DNA of 6,360 nucleotides from CAYNDB01 sp964395915. GTDB taxonomy: Bacteria > Nitrospinota_A > UBA7883 > JAJRTC01. This document shows, piece by piece, positions 1 to 6,187 of this stretch. Position 1 is the first letter of the stretch; each line of letters opens with the position of its first letter. The notes under the pieces are model-generated. The model was not told where the DNA came from and ran no database searches. It saw only the letters and a list, made by a program, of their open reading frames with translations. The stretch spans positions 1 to 6,360 of the forward strand of contig CAYNDB010000126.1 of assembly GCA_964395915.1 (NCBI GenBank), written 5' to 3'. Made by a program: the position numbers and the translations under genes.

Positions 1-480
1 CGTTTTTAGTCCGGAAATCAACGGACAAATGGCGACAATAGGCATCAAAAAAGTTGACGCCTTGTCGGAATACGCAGGGCCGATGCCGCGCCCTGTCGTG
101 CCGATCTTTACGCCTTTCGCTTTACTCTCGGAAGCCTTGTCCAGCATTTTGTGATACGGCATGATAAGGTGCGCCCGCGACGAAATAAACAGAGCGCCAT
201 CCATATTGTGGCCACGGCTCTCAAGCTCGTCGATTTCCGATATCAATGCGCTTGGGTCGATAACAACACCATTGCCGATCATACATTTTTTACCTTCATG
301 AAGAGCGCCGGAAGGAATGAGATGTAATATATATTCTTCCGACCCAACTACCACCGTATGGCCAGCATTGGCCCCTCCCTGGTATCGGGCGACGATATCG
401 ACCTTGTCTGTGAGCATATCGACAATTTTGCCCTTACCCTCATCACCCCACTGTACTCCAAGGACAATTGAAACGCTCAT
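1..480 (-). CDS. purA: Adenylosuccinate synthetase, N-terminal part (runs off or broken at the left edge)
   Basis: PurA joins IMP and aspartate using GTP to make adenylosuccinate, the first committed step of AMP synthesis in the cytoplasm. I translated 160 codons from the ATG at 480-478 to base 1 with no stop. The N-terminal P-loop reads VLGVQWGDEGKGK (residues 6-18, with the catalytic Asp and Lys). It is followed by RYQGGANAGHTVV (32-44), the GNGVVIDP segment and IGTTGRGIGPAY (126-137). Numbering matches E. coli PurA exactly up to Lys140, as family members are usually aligned. After Ser142 (base 55) resemblance stops: the family has Arg143 in an RRGIR-like stretch, whereas here the reading continues as TFLMPIVAICPLISGLKT. 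The start overlaps the serA stop as ATGA, with no good Shine-Dalgarno, so translational coupling is likely. Identity is certain; the state of the C-terminal side is not, because the family is about 430 residues long. Confidence 0.95.
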   Translation of the reverse strand, partial: MSVSIVLGVQWGDEGKGKIVDMLTDKVDIVARYQGGANAGHTVVVGSEEYILHLIPSGALHEGKKCMIGNGVVIDPSALISEIDELESRGHNMDGALFISSRAHLIMPYHKMLDKASESKAKGVKIGTTGRGIGPAYSDKASTFLMPIVAICPLISGLKT

Positions 481-2066
481 AACCGCACCAGCTTTATTTT
501 AAGAATATTCTCGATTTTTTCCATATCGCTGATATCTTCACTGGTAGGAACACTATCGATGTTAATAATGGAAGTGGCCCTGCCTCCCAATTCCGTTCTG
601 GAAAGGTCGAACGACGCGATATTTATATTCTTTTTTCCCAAGCTCGATCCGATGGCTCCGATAACGCCCGGTTTGTCATCATTATCCAGAACCAGCATAG
701 TCCCCTCAAGCTGAGCTTCCAGCAGAAAATCGTTGAATTTCACAAGCCTCGGTTGGTTGCCGATAAATACAGCGCCTTCGATATAATAGTCCATCTTGTC
801 GGTGACAAGCCGCAACCCTATAAGCGCCGAAAAGTTCCTTTTTACAGAGCTTGTTGTGGTGGAAACCACTATGCCGCGCGATTCGGCGAGGTATGGAGCG
901 TTTACAAAGTTTACCGACTCGCCTACATAAACTTCCAGTACGCCTTTGATAACCGATTGTGTGATCGGGCGCTGGTCAAGCTCGGTCAACTCGCCCATAT
1001 AAGTAATCTCCATGCTCTTTGCCCCGCCTTCCGTTGTCTGGGCGAGAAAAGATCCCATCTTTTCTCCCAGCGAAAGATATGGCTTCACCATTGCAAGCTC
1101 ATCAGGGTCTATAGACGGCACGTTTACCGCGTTTCTTATAAGACCGGTGGTGAAAAAGTCCGCCATCTGTTTCGCCACAGCGATCGCCACATTCTCCTGC
1201 GCTTCGCTGGTGGAGGCGCCAAGATGCGGAGTCATGATAACCTCATCGAGTTCAAGCAACGGACTGTTTTCTCCCAAAGGCTCGTTTTCAAACACGTCGA
1301 GAGCAGCTCCAGCCACTATTCCTTCTTTCACCGCCACCGCCAGGGCGTCCTCGTCTATGATCCCTCCCCTGGCGCAGTTGATTATACGCACGCCCTTTTT
1401 CATTTTGGAAAAAGCTTCCTTGCCAATCAGATGTTTGGTCTCAGGAGTCATCGGAGTGTGGATAGAAATATAATCGGCGCGAGCGTATAGCTCATCCAGT
1501 GACACAAGCTCCACCCCCATATTCTCCGCCGCCTCGTCCGATATAAACGGGTCGTATGCGATAACCTTCATCTCAAGGCCACGGGCGCGTTTGACCACTA
1601 TCGAGCCGATCCTGCCGATTCCGACCACGGCAAGTGTTTTGTTATAATGCTCGCTCCCCATAAACTTGCTTTTTTCCCATTTCCCGGATTTCACCGACGC
1701 TGTGGCCTGCGGAATCTTGCGGGAAAGCGCCATCATCATGGCGATGGCGTGTTCTGCGGTGGTGGTCGTGTTGCCGCCCGGAGTGTTCATGACAACAACC
1801 CCTTTTGCGGAGGCCGCCACCCTGTCTACATTGTCCACCCCGATGCCGGCTCGACCAACGGCCTTAAGCCTGGTCGCCGCTCCGATTACGTCCGCTGTTA
1901 CTTTTGTGCTGGACCTTATGATAAGCCCGTCGTATTCCGGGATAACTTTAATCAGCTCGTCAGGCGTCATTCCCGTTTTAACGTCAACTTCTATGCCGGG
2001 TGTATTACGGAGTATTTCGACGCCATTTTCCGAAAGCTTGTCTGAAACCAGAATTTTTGCGCTCAT
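477..2066 (-). CDS. serA: D-3-phosphoglycerate dehydrogenase, long form with ASB and ACT domains
   Basis: SerA oxidises 3-phosphoglycerate to 3-phosphohydroxypyruvate with NAD, the entry step of phosphorylated serine biosynthesis. The 529 residues fit the long class (Mycobacterium type, about 528 residues). An N-terminal substrate domain is followed by a Rossmann dinucleotide site, GIGRIG at 149-154. The dehydrogenase triad is visible as Arg233 in NCARGG, Glu262 in DVFENEP and His281 in MTPHLG. Residues about 320-450 correspond to the intervening allosteric domain, and an ACT domain starts near 456 (MLVLDNDDKPGVIGAIG). The ACT domain is the usual site of serine feedback inhibition. The ATG at 2066 lies 7 nt after the aminotransferase stop and behind a G-rich stretch (GGGGTGATGGGG) that could serve as ribosome binding site. 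The end overlaps purA by four bases. The three genes form one operon. Confidence 0.97.
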   Translation of the reverse strand: MSAKILVSDKLSENGVEILRNTPGIEVDVKTGMTPDELIKVIPEYDGLIIRSSTKVTADVIGAATRLKAVGRAGIGVDNVDRVAASAKGVVVMNTPGGNTTTTAEHAIAMMMALSRKIPQATASVKSGKWEKSKFMGSEHYNKTLAVVGIGRIGSIVVKRARGLEMKVIAYDPFISDEAAENMGVELVSLDELYARADYISIHTPMTPETKHLIGKEAFSKMKKGVRIINCARGGIIDEDALAVAVKEGIVAGAALDVFENEPLGENSPLLELDEVIMTPHLGASTSEAQENVAIAVAKQMADFFTTGLIRNAVNVPSIDPDELAMVKPYLSLGEKMGSFLAQTTEGGAKSMEITYMGELTELDQRPITQSVIKGVLEVYVGESVNFVNAPYLAESRGIVVSTTTSSVKRNFSALIGLRLVTDKMDYYIEGAVFIGNQPRLVKFNDFLLEAQLEGTMLVLDNDDKPGVIGAIGSSLGKKNINIASFDLSRTELGGRATSIINIDSVPTSEDISDMEKIENILKIKLVRL

Positions 2067-2073
2067 AACCCCA

Positions 2074-3222
2074 TCACCCCTTGTATCGCTCGTTTAATAC
2101 CGCCTGCGCGGCTCCGACACCCTTGCCAAGCTCCACGTTATGACCATGTTTCGACAACGCCATCTCTATGGCTCCCAACGCTATTACCATGTCGAACGAA
2201 TCGAAATATCCAAGGTGCGCGATGCGGATGATCTTGCCTTTTAAATGATCCTGCCCGCCAGCGAATGTCACGCCATAATTGTCACGCAAATCTTTTACCA
2301 GCGCCGCGCCGTCGATGCCATCTGGAACAAAAAGCCCGGTCGCCGAGTTTGCCGGCGTCACAGGAGATAAAGGAGCAAGCCCGAGCGCCGCACATCCAGC
2401 GCGCGTCGCTTTCGCCAGCATGTCGTGTCGTTGATACACGTTATCAAGCCCTTCCTCAAACATCATCTCCAACACTTTGCGCAAGCCGTGAATTAAACTT
2501 ACAGCCGGAGTGTACGCTGAGGTGTCTTTAGCGACATTCTTTTTTTCTTTCGCAAGATCGAAGTAGAACCTCGGAAGCTTGGCGGTTTCGTTTCGTTTCC
2601 ACGCCTTGTCCGAAAGGGCGATAAAAGCAAGCCCCGGTGGAAGCATCATCGCTTTTTGAGAGCCGGTGAGAAGAACGTCGATACCCCAGTCATCCATCGG
2701 CATATCGATAACGCCGACGGCTGTGATGCCGTCTACTATCAGCAGCCTGTCGGTATCTTTTGTCAGCTCCGCAAGCTCCCGTATAGGGTGTTCCGTAGTA
2801 GTGGATGTTTCAGCGCCTTGTGCCAGGATCGCGCTTATATCAGGGTTTTTCTCAATGGCCTCCTTTACGGCATCCACCGCCACAGGCTGGCCCCATTCAA
2901 CCTTGATCCATTCCACATTCAGGCCATACGTATTTGCTATCTGGCCCCATCGTTCACCGAACTTGCCGCCGTTTACAGCCAGCACGGTCTCACCTGGTGA
3001 AAAAAGATTCGTTATTGAAGATTCCATGGCCCCTGTCCCGGACGACGCCAGTGTTATGACAGGGTTTTTGGTTTTAAAAAGTTTTTTTAGCCCTTCGGCG
3101 CATTCTGCGAATACGGCGGAAAACTGTGGTGTGCGGTGGTGCATTATCGGCTTCGCCATCTCCAGAAGAACGTCTTCCGGCACAGGTGTCGGCCCGGGGG
3201 AAATAAGATATCGTTTTTTCAT
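2074..3222 (-). CDS. Class V aminotransferase (alanine-glyoxylate/serine-pyruvate type), probable phosphoserine aminotransferase substitute
   Basis: This is a PLP-dependent aminotransferase of fold type I, class V, 382 residues, close to the usual length of about 380-390. The N-terminus ISPGPTPVPEDV, the SSGTGAMES cofactor-phosphate loop (60-68), the VDGITAVG strand with Asp164 (contact to the PLP ring nitrogen) and TGSQKAMMLPPG with Lys190 (Schiff base) are all in place. Arg333 in IIRIAHLG should bind the substrate carboxylate. Family members are annotated as alanine-glyoxylate, serine-glyoxylate or serine-pyruvate aminotransferases. Position directly ahead of serA, with no serC in the window, makes conversion of phosphohydroxypyruvate to phosphoserine the likely job; that is inference from context. 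I chose the ATG at 3222-3220 because GGAG lies 6 nt before it. A GTG at 3234 in the same frame overlaps that site and would add only four residues. Confidence 0.92.
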   Translation of the reverse strand: MKKRYLISPGPTPVPEDVLLEMAKPIMHHRTPQFSAVFAECAEGLKKLFKTKNPVITLASSGTGAMESSITNLFSPGETVLAVNGGKFGERWGQIANTYGLNVEWIKVEWGQPVAVDAVKEAIEKNPDISAILAQGAETSTTTEHPIRELAELTKDTDRLLIVDGITAVGVIDMPMDDWGIDVLLTGSQKAMMLPPGLAFIALSDKAWKRNETAKLPRFYFDLAKEKKNVAKDTSAYTPAVSLIHGLRKVLEMMFEEGLDNVYQRHDMLAKATRAGCAALGLAPLSPVTPANSATGLFVPDGIDGAALVKDLRDNYGVTFAGGQDHLKGKIIRIAHLGYFDSFDMVIALGAIEMALSKHGHNVELGKGVGAAQAVLNERYKG

Positions 3223-3225
3223 TAG

Positions 3226-3232
3226 CCTCTCC
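3226..3232 (-). promoter_or_regulatory. Ribosome binding site deciding the aminotransferase start
   Basis: GGAGAGG on the minus strand, with GGAG ending 6 nt before the ATG at 3222. It overlaps the in-frame GTG at 3234-3232, so that longer start has no ribosome site of its own and is rejected. Confidence 0.75.
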
Positions 3233-3244
3233 ACTATAAATTTG

Positions 3245-3282
3245 GCCGTTCGTTACAAAGCGTAAATGTCGCCATGAACGGC
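3245..3282 (-). repeat. Inverted repeat in the leader of the aminotransferase-serA-purA operon
   Basis: Perfect 7-bp arms GCCGTTC (3245-3251) and GAACGGC (3276-3282) enclose 24 bases, inside which GCG/CGC (3260-3262 and 3270-3272) can form a smaller stem. On the minus strand it would sit in the 5' leader, ending about 12 nt before the GGAG ribosome site, with no T-run behind it. On the plus strand it is followed by ATTTGATTTTTT, which resembles an intrinsic terminator facing right. The function could be leader control of this operon, an operator, or a terminator for antisense transcripts. Confidence 0.45.
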
Positions 3283-3313
3283 ATTTGATTTTTTCGATAA
3301 AGACAACCTGCCG

Positions 3314-3342
3314 ATTATAACGATGTCGCTAATCGATTTCCA
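3314..3342 (-). promoter_or_regulatory. Candidate sigma70-type promoter for the aminotransferase-serA-purA operon
   Basis: A perfect TATAAT box lies at 3319-3314 on the minus strand, in the gap after the RDD gene. Seventeen bases upstream, at 3342-3337, is TGGAAA, which matches TTGACA at only 4 of 6 positions and lies inside the end of the RDD coding region. Transcription would begin near 3307 and leave a leader of about 85 nt containing the 3245-3282 inverted repeat. The weak -35 box may mean an activator is needed, or that this is a chance match in AT-rich DNA. Confidence 0.4.
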
Positions 3343-3859
3343 CTACAACCGTTCCGGCTATCTTATCGTGGAAGGTCTGGTGTCTTGAATCTATGAGGGC
3401 AAGAAGAAAACCGATGTAAAGAAAAAAGGCGCTGACAAAATAACCTGTATACCGGGCAAAGGCCTTTATATACGACACTTCAGAGCCATCCTGCGCGATG
3501 ACTTTGATGCCCACAAGTCTTTTTCCTATGGTCATCCCGCCCGATCCTATCATGATCGTGAAATATCCCACAGACGCTATTGTATTAAAAGCGATTACAA
3601 GCCAGATGATTACATCAAGCTTTTCCAGTATGTTGATTGGGTCCAGCGCATCCGCTTGTGAACCCGATATTTTTATCGCCAGAACAATGATGACAAATGT
3701 GACCACAAACAGAAGCAGGCTATCGAGAGTATATGCCGTAAATCTGCGGGAGAATGAGGCGTATTTTATCTCATTGACGACAATGGGCTCTTCAGGAATA
3801 TCAGGCGGAACCTTAGAGCTTTCGTTATTTTCAGCAAGAGTTTGTGGGAAATTGTCCAA
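3329..3859 (-). CDS. RDD-family integral membrane protein
   Basis: A 176-residue inner-membrane protein of the RDD family, whose general role is not established (transport has been proposed for some members). The conserved features are present: SFSRRFTAYTLDSLLLF with Arg39 and Asp46 at the start of the first membrane segment, GMTIGKRLVGIKV (108-120), and LIDSRHQTFHDKIAGTVVV, which carries Asp157. Three membrane segments fall at about 46-64, 82-104 and 134-156. The first 30 residues are hydrophilic and rich in Glu and Pro. The start is TTG at 3859-3857: an in-frame TGA lies at 3865-3863 and I see no ATG or GTG in the N-terminal region. No clear Shine-Dalgarno precedes it. It begins 10 nt after the stop of the acidic zinc-ribbon gene, so it is probably translated by coupling and belongs to the same unit. 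Confidence 0.9.
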   Translation of the reverse strand: MDNFPQTLAENNESSKVPPDIPEEPIVVNEIKYASFSRRFTAYTLDSLLLFVVTFVIIVLAIKISGSQADALDPINILEKLDVIIWLVIAFNTIASVGYFTIMIGSGGMTIGKRLVGIKVIAQDGSEVSYIKAFARYTGYFVSAFFLYIGFLLALIDSRHQTFHDKIAGTVVVEID

Positions 3860-3869
3860 CTGTCAGCGT

Positions 3870-4973
3870 TCAGTTAAAGTCGATATTGTCATCGCCAATT
3901 TGGAGATCGAGATCATCGTCTGAATATACGGTTTTGTCTTTGGGGTCTTCTTCGGATTTATCCAGATCATCCAGCGAAAGCTGAATTTCCTCCTCCGCAT
4001 CGCCAGGCTCGGATAAAACCTCCAGATTCAAGTCAAGCCCGTCTATTTGATCTCCATCAATAGAAAGGTCAAGGTCTTCCCCTGCCATTGACAAGTCGGA
4101 GCCACCCTGCTCGTTGTCATCATCAAAGCCGTCAAGCGAAACATCCAGGTCTGAATCCGTATCAAGAGTATCTATGCTTATAATATCATCGCTTGAGGCG
4201 GCCATAGGAGCGCCTTCCTCGACGGTATCAGAATTTTCCTGCGGCTCAGCAACGGCAAGCTCGGGCACAGCGCTTTCATCTATTGATGGAAGATCGGTTA
4301 TCCCCAGTTGGGTTTCAGTGTCAAAATCGTCACCGATGTCTAGCGAGAACTCATCGTTTGAAGCTGTCACGTTCAATTCGTCATCGTCAATCTCTATCCC
4401 GGAGATAGTGGTATCAAGGCTTATTTCATCAACGGTATCGGCGGCGCCCTCCGCCTTTTCCTCAGCGACTTCCTCAAGGCTTTCATCAAGGTTAAATGTC
4501 AGGCCTTCAACTGTCGCCTCTTCAGCGCTTTGCGTAACTTCGGCAACTCCAATATCTTCTTCGACACCCTCGATATTCAATTCTATACTTTCTTCAGAAA
4601 GCGCCTCTGCCACAGTCTCCTCAACATCCGCCGCGCTCTCCTCCTTGATATCAGGTATTTCTAAAGAAAACGTTTCCTCTTCAACAACATCCAGCCCATC
4701 ATCCTCCACTGCTGTCGCCGTCTCTTCAACGCTTACGGCGCTTTCAGTTGAATCACCTGCGACTTTGAAATCGTCAGAGTCGAAGTTTGCCGCCCCCGTT
4801 CCGATAGCGACAGGCTCCCGCGCGCCGCTCTCCAGGAAAGCGAGAACGCCAATGGGAATTGGCTCAAGGAAGTCTATGCCGACCTGGGACTTATGGGCTG
4901 TGAGATCTTTGGAACATTTACGGCAGCTGTCAAGGTAGTCGAAGCTGACATAATTGCATTGAGGGCACTTCAT
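3870..4973 (-). CDS. Zinc-ribbon protein with long acidic repetitive tail, function unknown
   Basis: The 367 residues begin with a small four-cysteine zinc ribbon: Cys3, Cys6, Cys17 and Cys20 (CPQC...CRKC), as in many bacterial membrane-linked or regulatory proteins. After a short hydrophobic stretch (about 38-48) the rest is very acidic. By my count residues 61-367 hold about 105 Asp/Glu against about six Lys/Arg, so this part is probably disordered. It contains a repeated short motif, hydrophobic-Ser-Leu/Ile-Asp/Glu: FSLE (102), ISLD (184), FSLD (209), ISID (265), VSLD (278), LSID (303) and LSLD (332), with variants FNLD (160) and LDLQI near the end. There is no signal peptide or clear membrane helix. 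The ATG at 4973 has AGGAG six bases upstream. It shares a transcription unit with the RDD gene. I cannot assign a function; an adaptor whose acidic motifs bind partners is one possibility. Confidence 0.85.
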   Translation of the reverse strand: MKCPQCNYVSFDYLDSCRKCSKDLTAHKSQVGIDFLEPIPIGVLAFLESGAREPVAIGTGAANFDSDDFKVAGDSTESAVSVEETATAVEDDGLDVVEEETFSLEIPDIKEESAADVEETVAEALSEESIELNIEGVEEDIGVAEVTQSAEEATVEGLTFNLDESLEEVAEEKAEGAADTVDEISLDTTISGIEIDDDELNVTASNDEFSLDIGDDFDTETQLGITDLPSIDESAVPELAVAEPQENSDTVEEGAPMAASSDDIISIDTLDTDSDLDVSLDGFDDDNEQGGSDLSMAGEDLDLSIDGDQIDGLDLNLEVLSEPGDAEEEIQLSLDDLDKSEEDPKDKTVYSDDDLDLQIGDDNIDFN

Positions 4974-4979
4974 TTATCA

Positions 4980-4984
4980 CTCCT
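4980..4984 (-). promoter_or_regulatory. Ribosome binding site of the zinc-ribbon gene
   Basis: AGGAG on the minus strand, six bases before the ATG at 4973. This is the clearest ribosome site of the zinc-ribbon/RDD unit and fixes the start just before the first CxxC. Confidence 0.8.
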
Positions 4985-5019
4985 GTAATTTCGAACAAGT
5001 GTCATCATATTTATAGGTA

Positions 5020-5048
5020 ATTATCATATAAATAAATAAAACCGTCAA
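5020..5048 (-). promoter_or_regulatory. Sigma70-type promoter of the zinc-ribbon/RDD unit
   Basis: TTGACG at 5048-5043 (5 of 6 to consensus), a 17-base AT-rich spacer, then GATAAT at 5025-5020 (5 of 6). Transcription should start near 5013, giving a leader of about 40 nt before the ATG at 4973. It is the best promoter match in the window and indicates that the zinc-ribbon and RDD genes are transcribed independently of the upstream HmuY-like gene. Confidence 0.65.
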
Positions 5049-5087
5049 TGTGCAATCGACTTGTATTTTACCATCTATTTCATGTTT

Positions 5088-5104
5088 TGTATCCACTTGA
5101 TACA
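5088..5104. repeat. 17-bp near-perfect palindrome upstream of the zinc-ribbon promoter
   Basis: On the minus strand it reads TGTATCAAGTGGATACA: 6-bp perfect arms around a 5-base centre. It lies 39 bp upstream of the -35 box at 5048 and 38 bp after the stop of the HmuY-like gene. No T-run follows on either strand, so it is not an intrinsic terminator. An operator for a dimeric regulator is possible. Confidence 0.4.
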
Positions 5105-5142
5105 CCCATGCCGCTATTGCTCTACTTCCCGGGGGCAGGCGT

Positions 5143-6096
5143 CTAAAGCTTTTCGTATCGCACCCTTATATTGCCAAGGTCAGAGCCTTTATGCTCGAAA
5201 TAATCATATACCTGCGCCTTGAAATCGCCTTCAGCGGTCTGCAAGCCGTAAACAGCTCCGTTAGGGTGGATATTATGCTTGCCGTCGATGTTGTATCGAT
5301 ACCATTTGGGCGTACGGAACACCGCCCCGTACTCGTCCATAAAATATGCTATCGAATCGCTCGGGTTATCGATTGTTTTCCATTTTGCGCCATATTTGTT
5401 CGAGCCGATCACTCCCGCCGATCCCGGTCCGCTCACACTGCTGTTCACATACAGCTTGTCCCCGCCATGCTTTATATCCCAGCCAATATCACTTGGCTCA
5501 ATTACGCCGCCAGTCTTGAAGCTAAAACTCTCTCCAGGACGAATGACAGCTATTTTATCCTCACCAAGCTTCGAGTCCTTCTCCCGCTGATACGCAAACT
5601 GGATAGAGATCGTCTCTCCATTTTTATCCACCTCTTTCACACGCATTTTGGCAAACCCCACACCATCGGCGCAACGGACTTTCCATCCTTTGCCTACAGG
5701 CGCTTTCCACTCCCCGTCCCGTTCGATACGCCATCCAAATATCGCAGGCTCGATTCCTTCCGGCGCAAGCTTTGCGTCATCGGAAATAGATTTCACCGCG
5801 TCGAATTTTTGTTTCCAGTTATAATCTGTAAGCGTTACGAACTCTTCACGTGACACGTCTACAGGTGGGTCTATACAAGCGCCGACAACTCCGCCAGGGC
5901 CGGCAGGGCCGCTGTTGATACATATAAACGAACGTTTGAACGCAATATGCCACGATTTATCATTTTTAGCCTCGGAGTCAGACAAGCCAAGCTTATCTCC
6001 TGTGACAAGGTTGAAATATTCAAACGATTCGCCTTTCGTATTCCCGCCGGCGACCATGCCTTCCGGCGCAATAATGGTGATCTCTTTTACCGACAT
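5143..6096 (-). CDS. Tandem HmuY-like domain protein without signal peptide
   Basis: The 317 residues look like two copies of the HmuY (PF14064) beta-fold, known from haem-binding lipoproteins of Bacteroidota. Copy 1 (about 20-172) has GESFEYFNLVTGD, SWHIAFKR and INSGPAGPGGVVG, then GWRIERDGEW and a closing ISIQFAYQ strand. Copy 2 (about 187-317) has the matching GESFSFKTG, IGWDIK and NSSVSGPGSAGVIGS, then PKWYRYNIDGKHNIHPNG, VYGLQTAEGDFKAQVYDYF and the closing GNIRVRYEKL. The C-terminal half of copy 2 is closest to the family pattern of a tyrosine-rich strand, 'tadGk..K.q...Y' and 'G.i..rY'. Haem contact cannot be proved; His274, His277 and His302 are only candidates. The ATG at 6096 is chosen because AAGGAG lies 11 nt before it. 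An in-frame TTG at 6105 is 2 nt from that site, and TAA lies just upstream, so a hidden N-terminal signal is excluded. Family call by eye. Confidence 0.65.
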   Translation of the reverse strand: MSVKEITIIAPEGMVAGGNTKGESFEYFNLVTGDKLGLSDSEAKNDKSWHIAFKRSFICINSGPAGPGGVVGACIDPPVDVSREEFVTLTDYNWKQKFDAVKSISDDAKLAPEGIEPAIFGWRIERDGEWKAPVGKGWKVRCADGVGFAKMRVKEVDKNGETISIQFAYQREKDSKLGEDKIAVIRPGESFSFKTGGVIEPSDIGWDIKHGGDKLYVNSSVSGPGSAGVIGSNKYGAKWKTIDNPSDSIAYFMDEYGAVFRTPKWYRYNIDGKHNIHPNGAVYGLQTAEGDFKAQVYDYFEHKGSDLGNIRVRYEKL

Positions 6097-6107
6097 ATTT
6101 AACAATA

Positions 6108-6113
6108 CTCCTT
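6108..6113 (-). promoter_or_regulatory. Ribosome binding site deciding the start of the HmuY-like gene
   Basis: AAGGAG on the minus strand, 11 nt before the ATG at 6096 but only 2 nt before the in-frame TTG at 6105. The spacing favours the ATG, although it is at the long end of the normal range. Confidence 0.65.
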
Positions 6114-6120
6114 AAGTAAA

Positions 6121-6145
6121 GATATCAAATGATTACACGATATCA
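6121..6145. repeat. Two GATATCA direct repeats 18 bp apart
   Basis: GATATCA at 6121-6127 and again at 6139-6145 on the plus strand, flanking the candidate -10 box of the HmuY-like gene. The GATATC core is itself palindromic. They belong to a larger group of TATC/GATA half-sites in this upstream region. Confidence 0.4.
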
Positions 6146-6161
6146 GAATGTGCGGGGTTAA
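6132..6161 (-). promoter_or_regulatory. Candidate promoter of the HmuY-like gene
   Basis: TGTAAT at 6137-6132 (5 of 6 to TATAAT), with TTAACC at 6161-6156 (4 of 6 to TTGACA) 18 bases upstream. The start of transcription would fall near 6125, about 30 nt before the ATG. The -10 box lies between two copies of GATATCA (6121-6127 and 6139-6145), a placement that would suit repression. The match is moderate and the region is AT-rich. Confidence 0.3.
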
Positions 6162-6187
6162 TACTTGCTATGGATAAGAAAGCGGCG

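Noticed and set aside
1..60. Integron attC or CRISPR repeat at the left edge
   Set aside because: The GTCCG/CGGAC stem lacks the attC core pattern, and no repeated unit is present in the window.
753..1490. Long plus-strand open frames opposite serA
   Set aside because: They are antisense shadows of a well-conserved serA. Their translations show no recognisable family and no ribosome site, while the minus strand has all SerA motifs.
3245..3300. Intrinsic terminator on the plus strand
   Set aside because: Stem plus T-rich run is suggestive, but the loop is 24 bases and no plus-strand gene ends here, so it is listed only as an inverted repeat.
4114..4938. 274-residue serine-rich plus-strand open frame opposite the acidic gene
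   Set aside because: The Ser-rich composition is the mirror of repeated Asp/Glu/Ser codons on the other strand. The minus strand has the zinc ribbon, ribosome site and promoter.
5105..5142. Terminator for the HmuY-like gene around the CCCCCGGG block
   Set aside because: Only a 6-base CCCGGG palindrome is present, with no stem-loop of useful length and no T-run on the minus strand.
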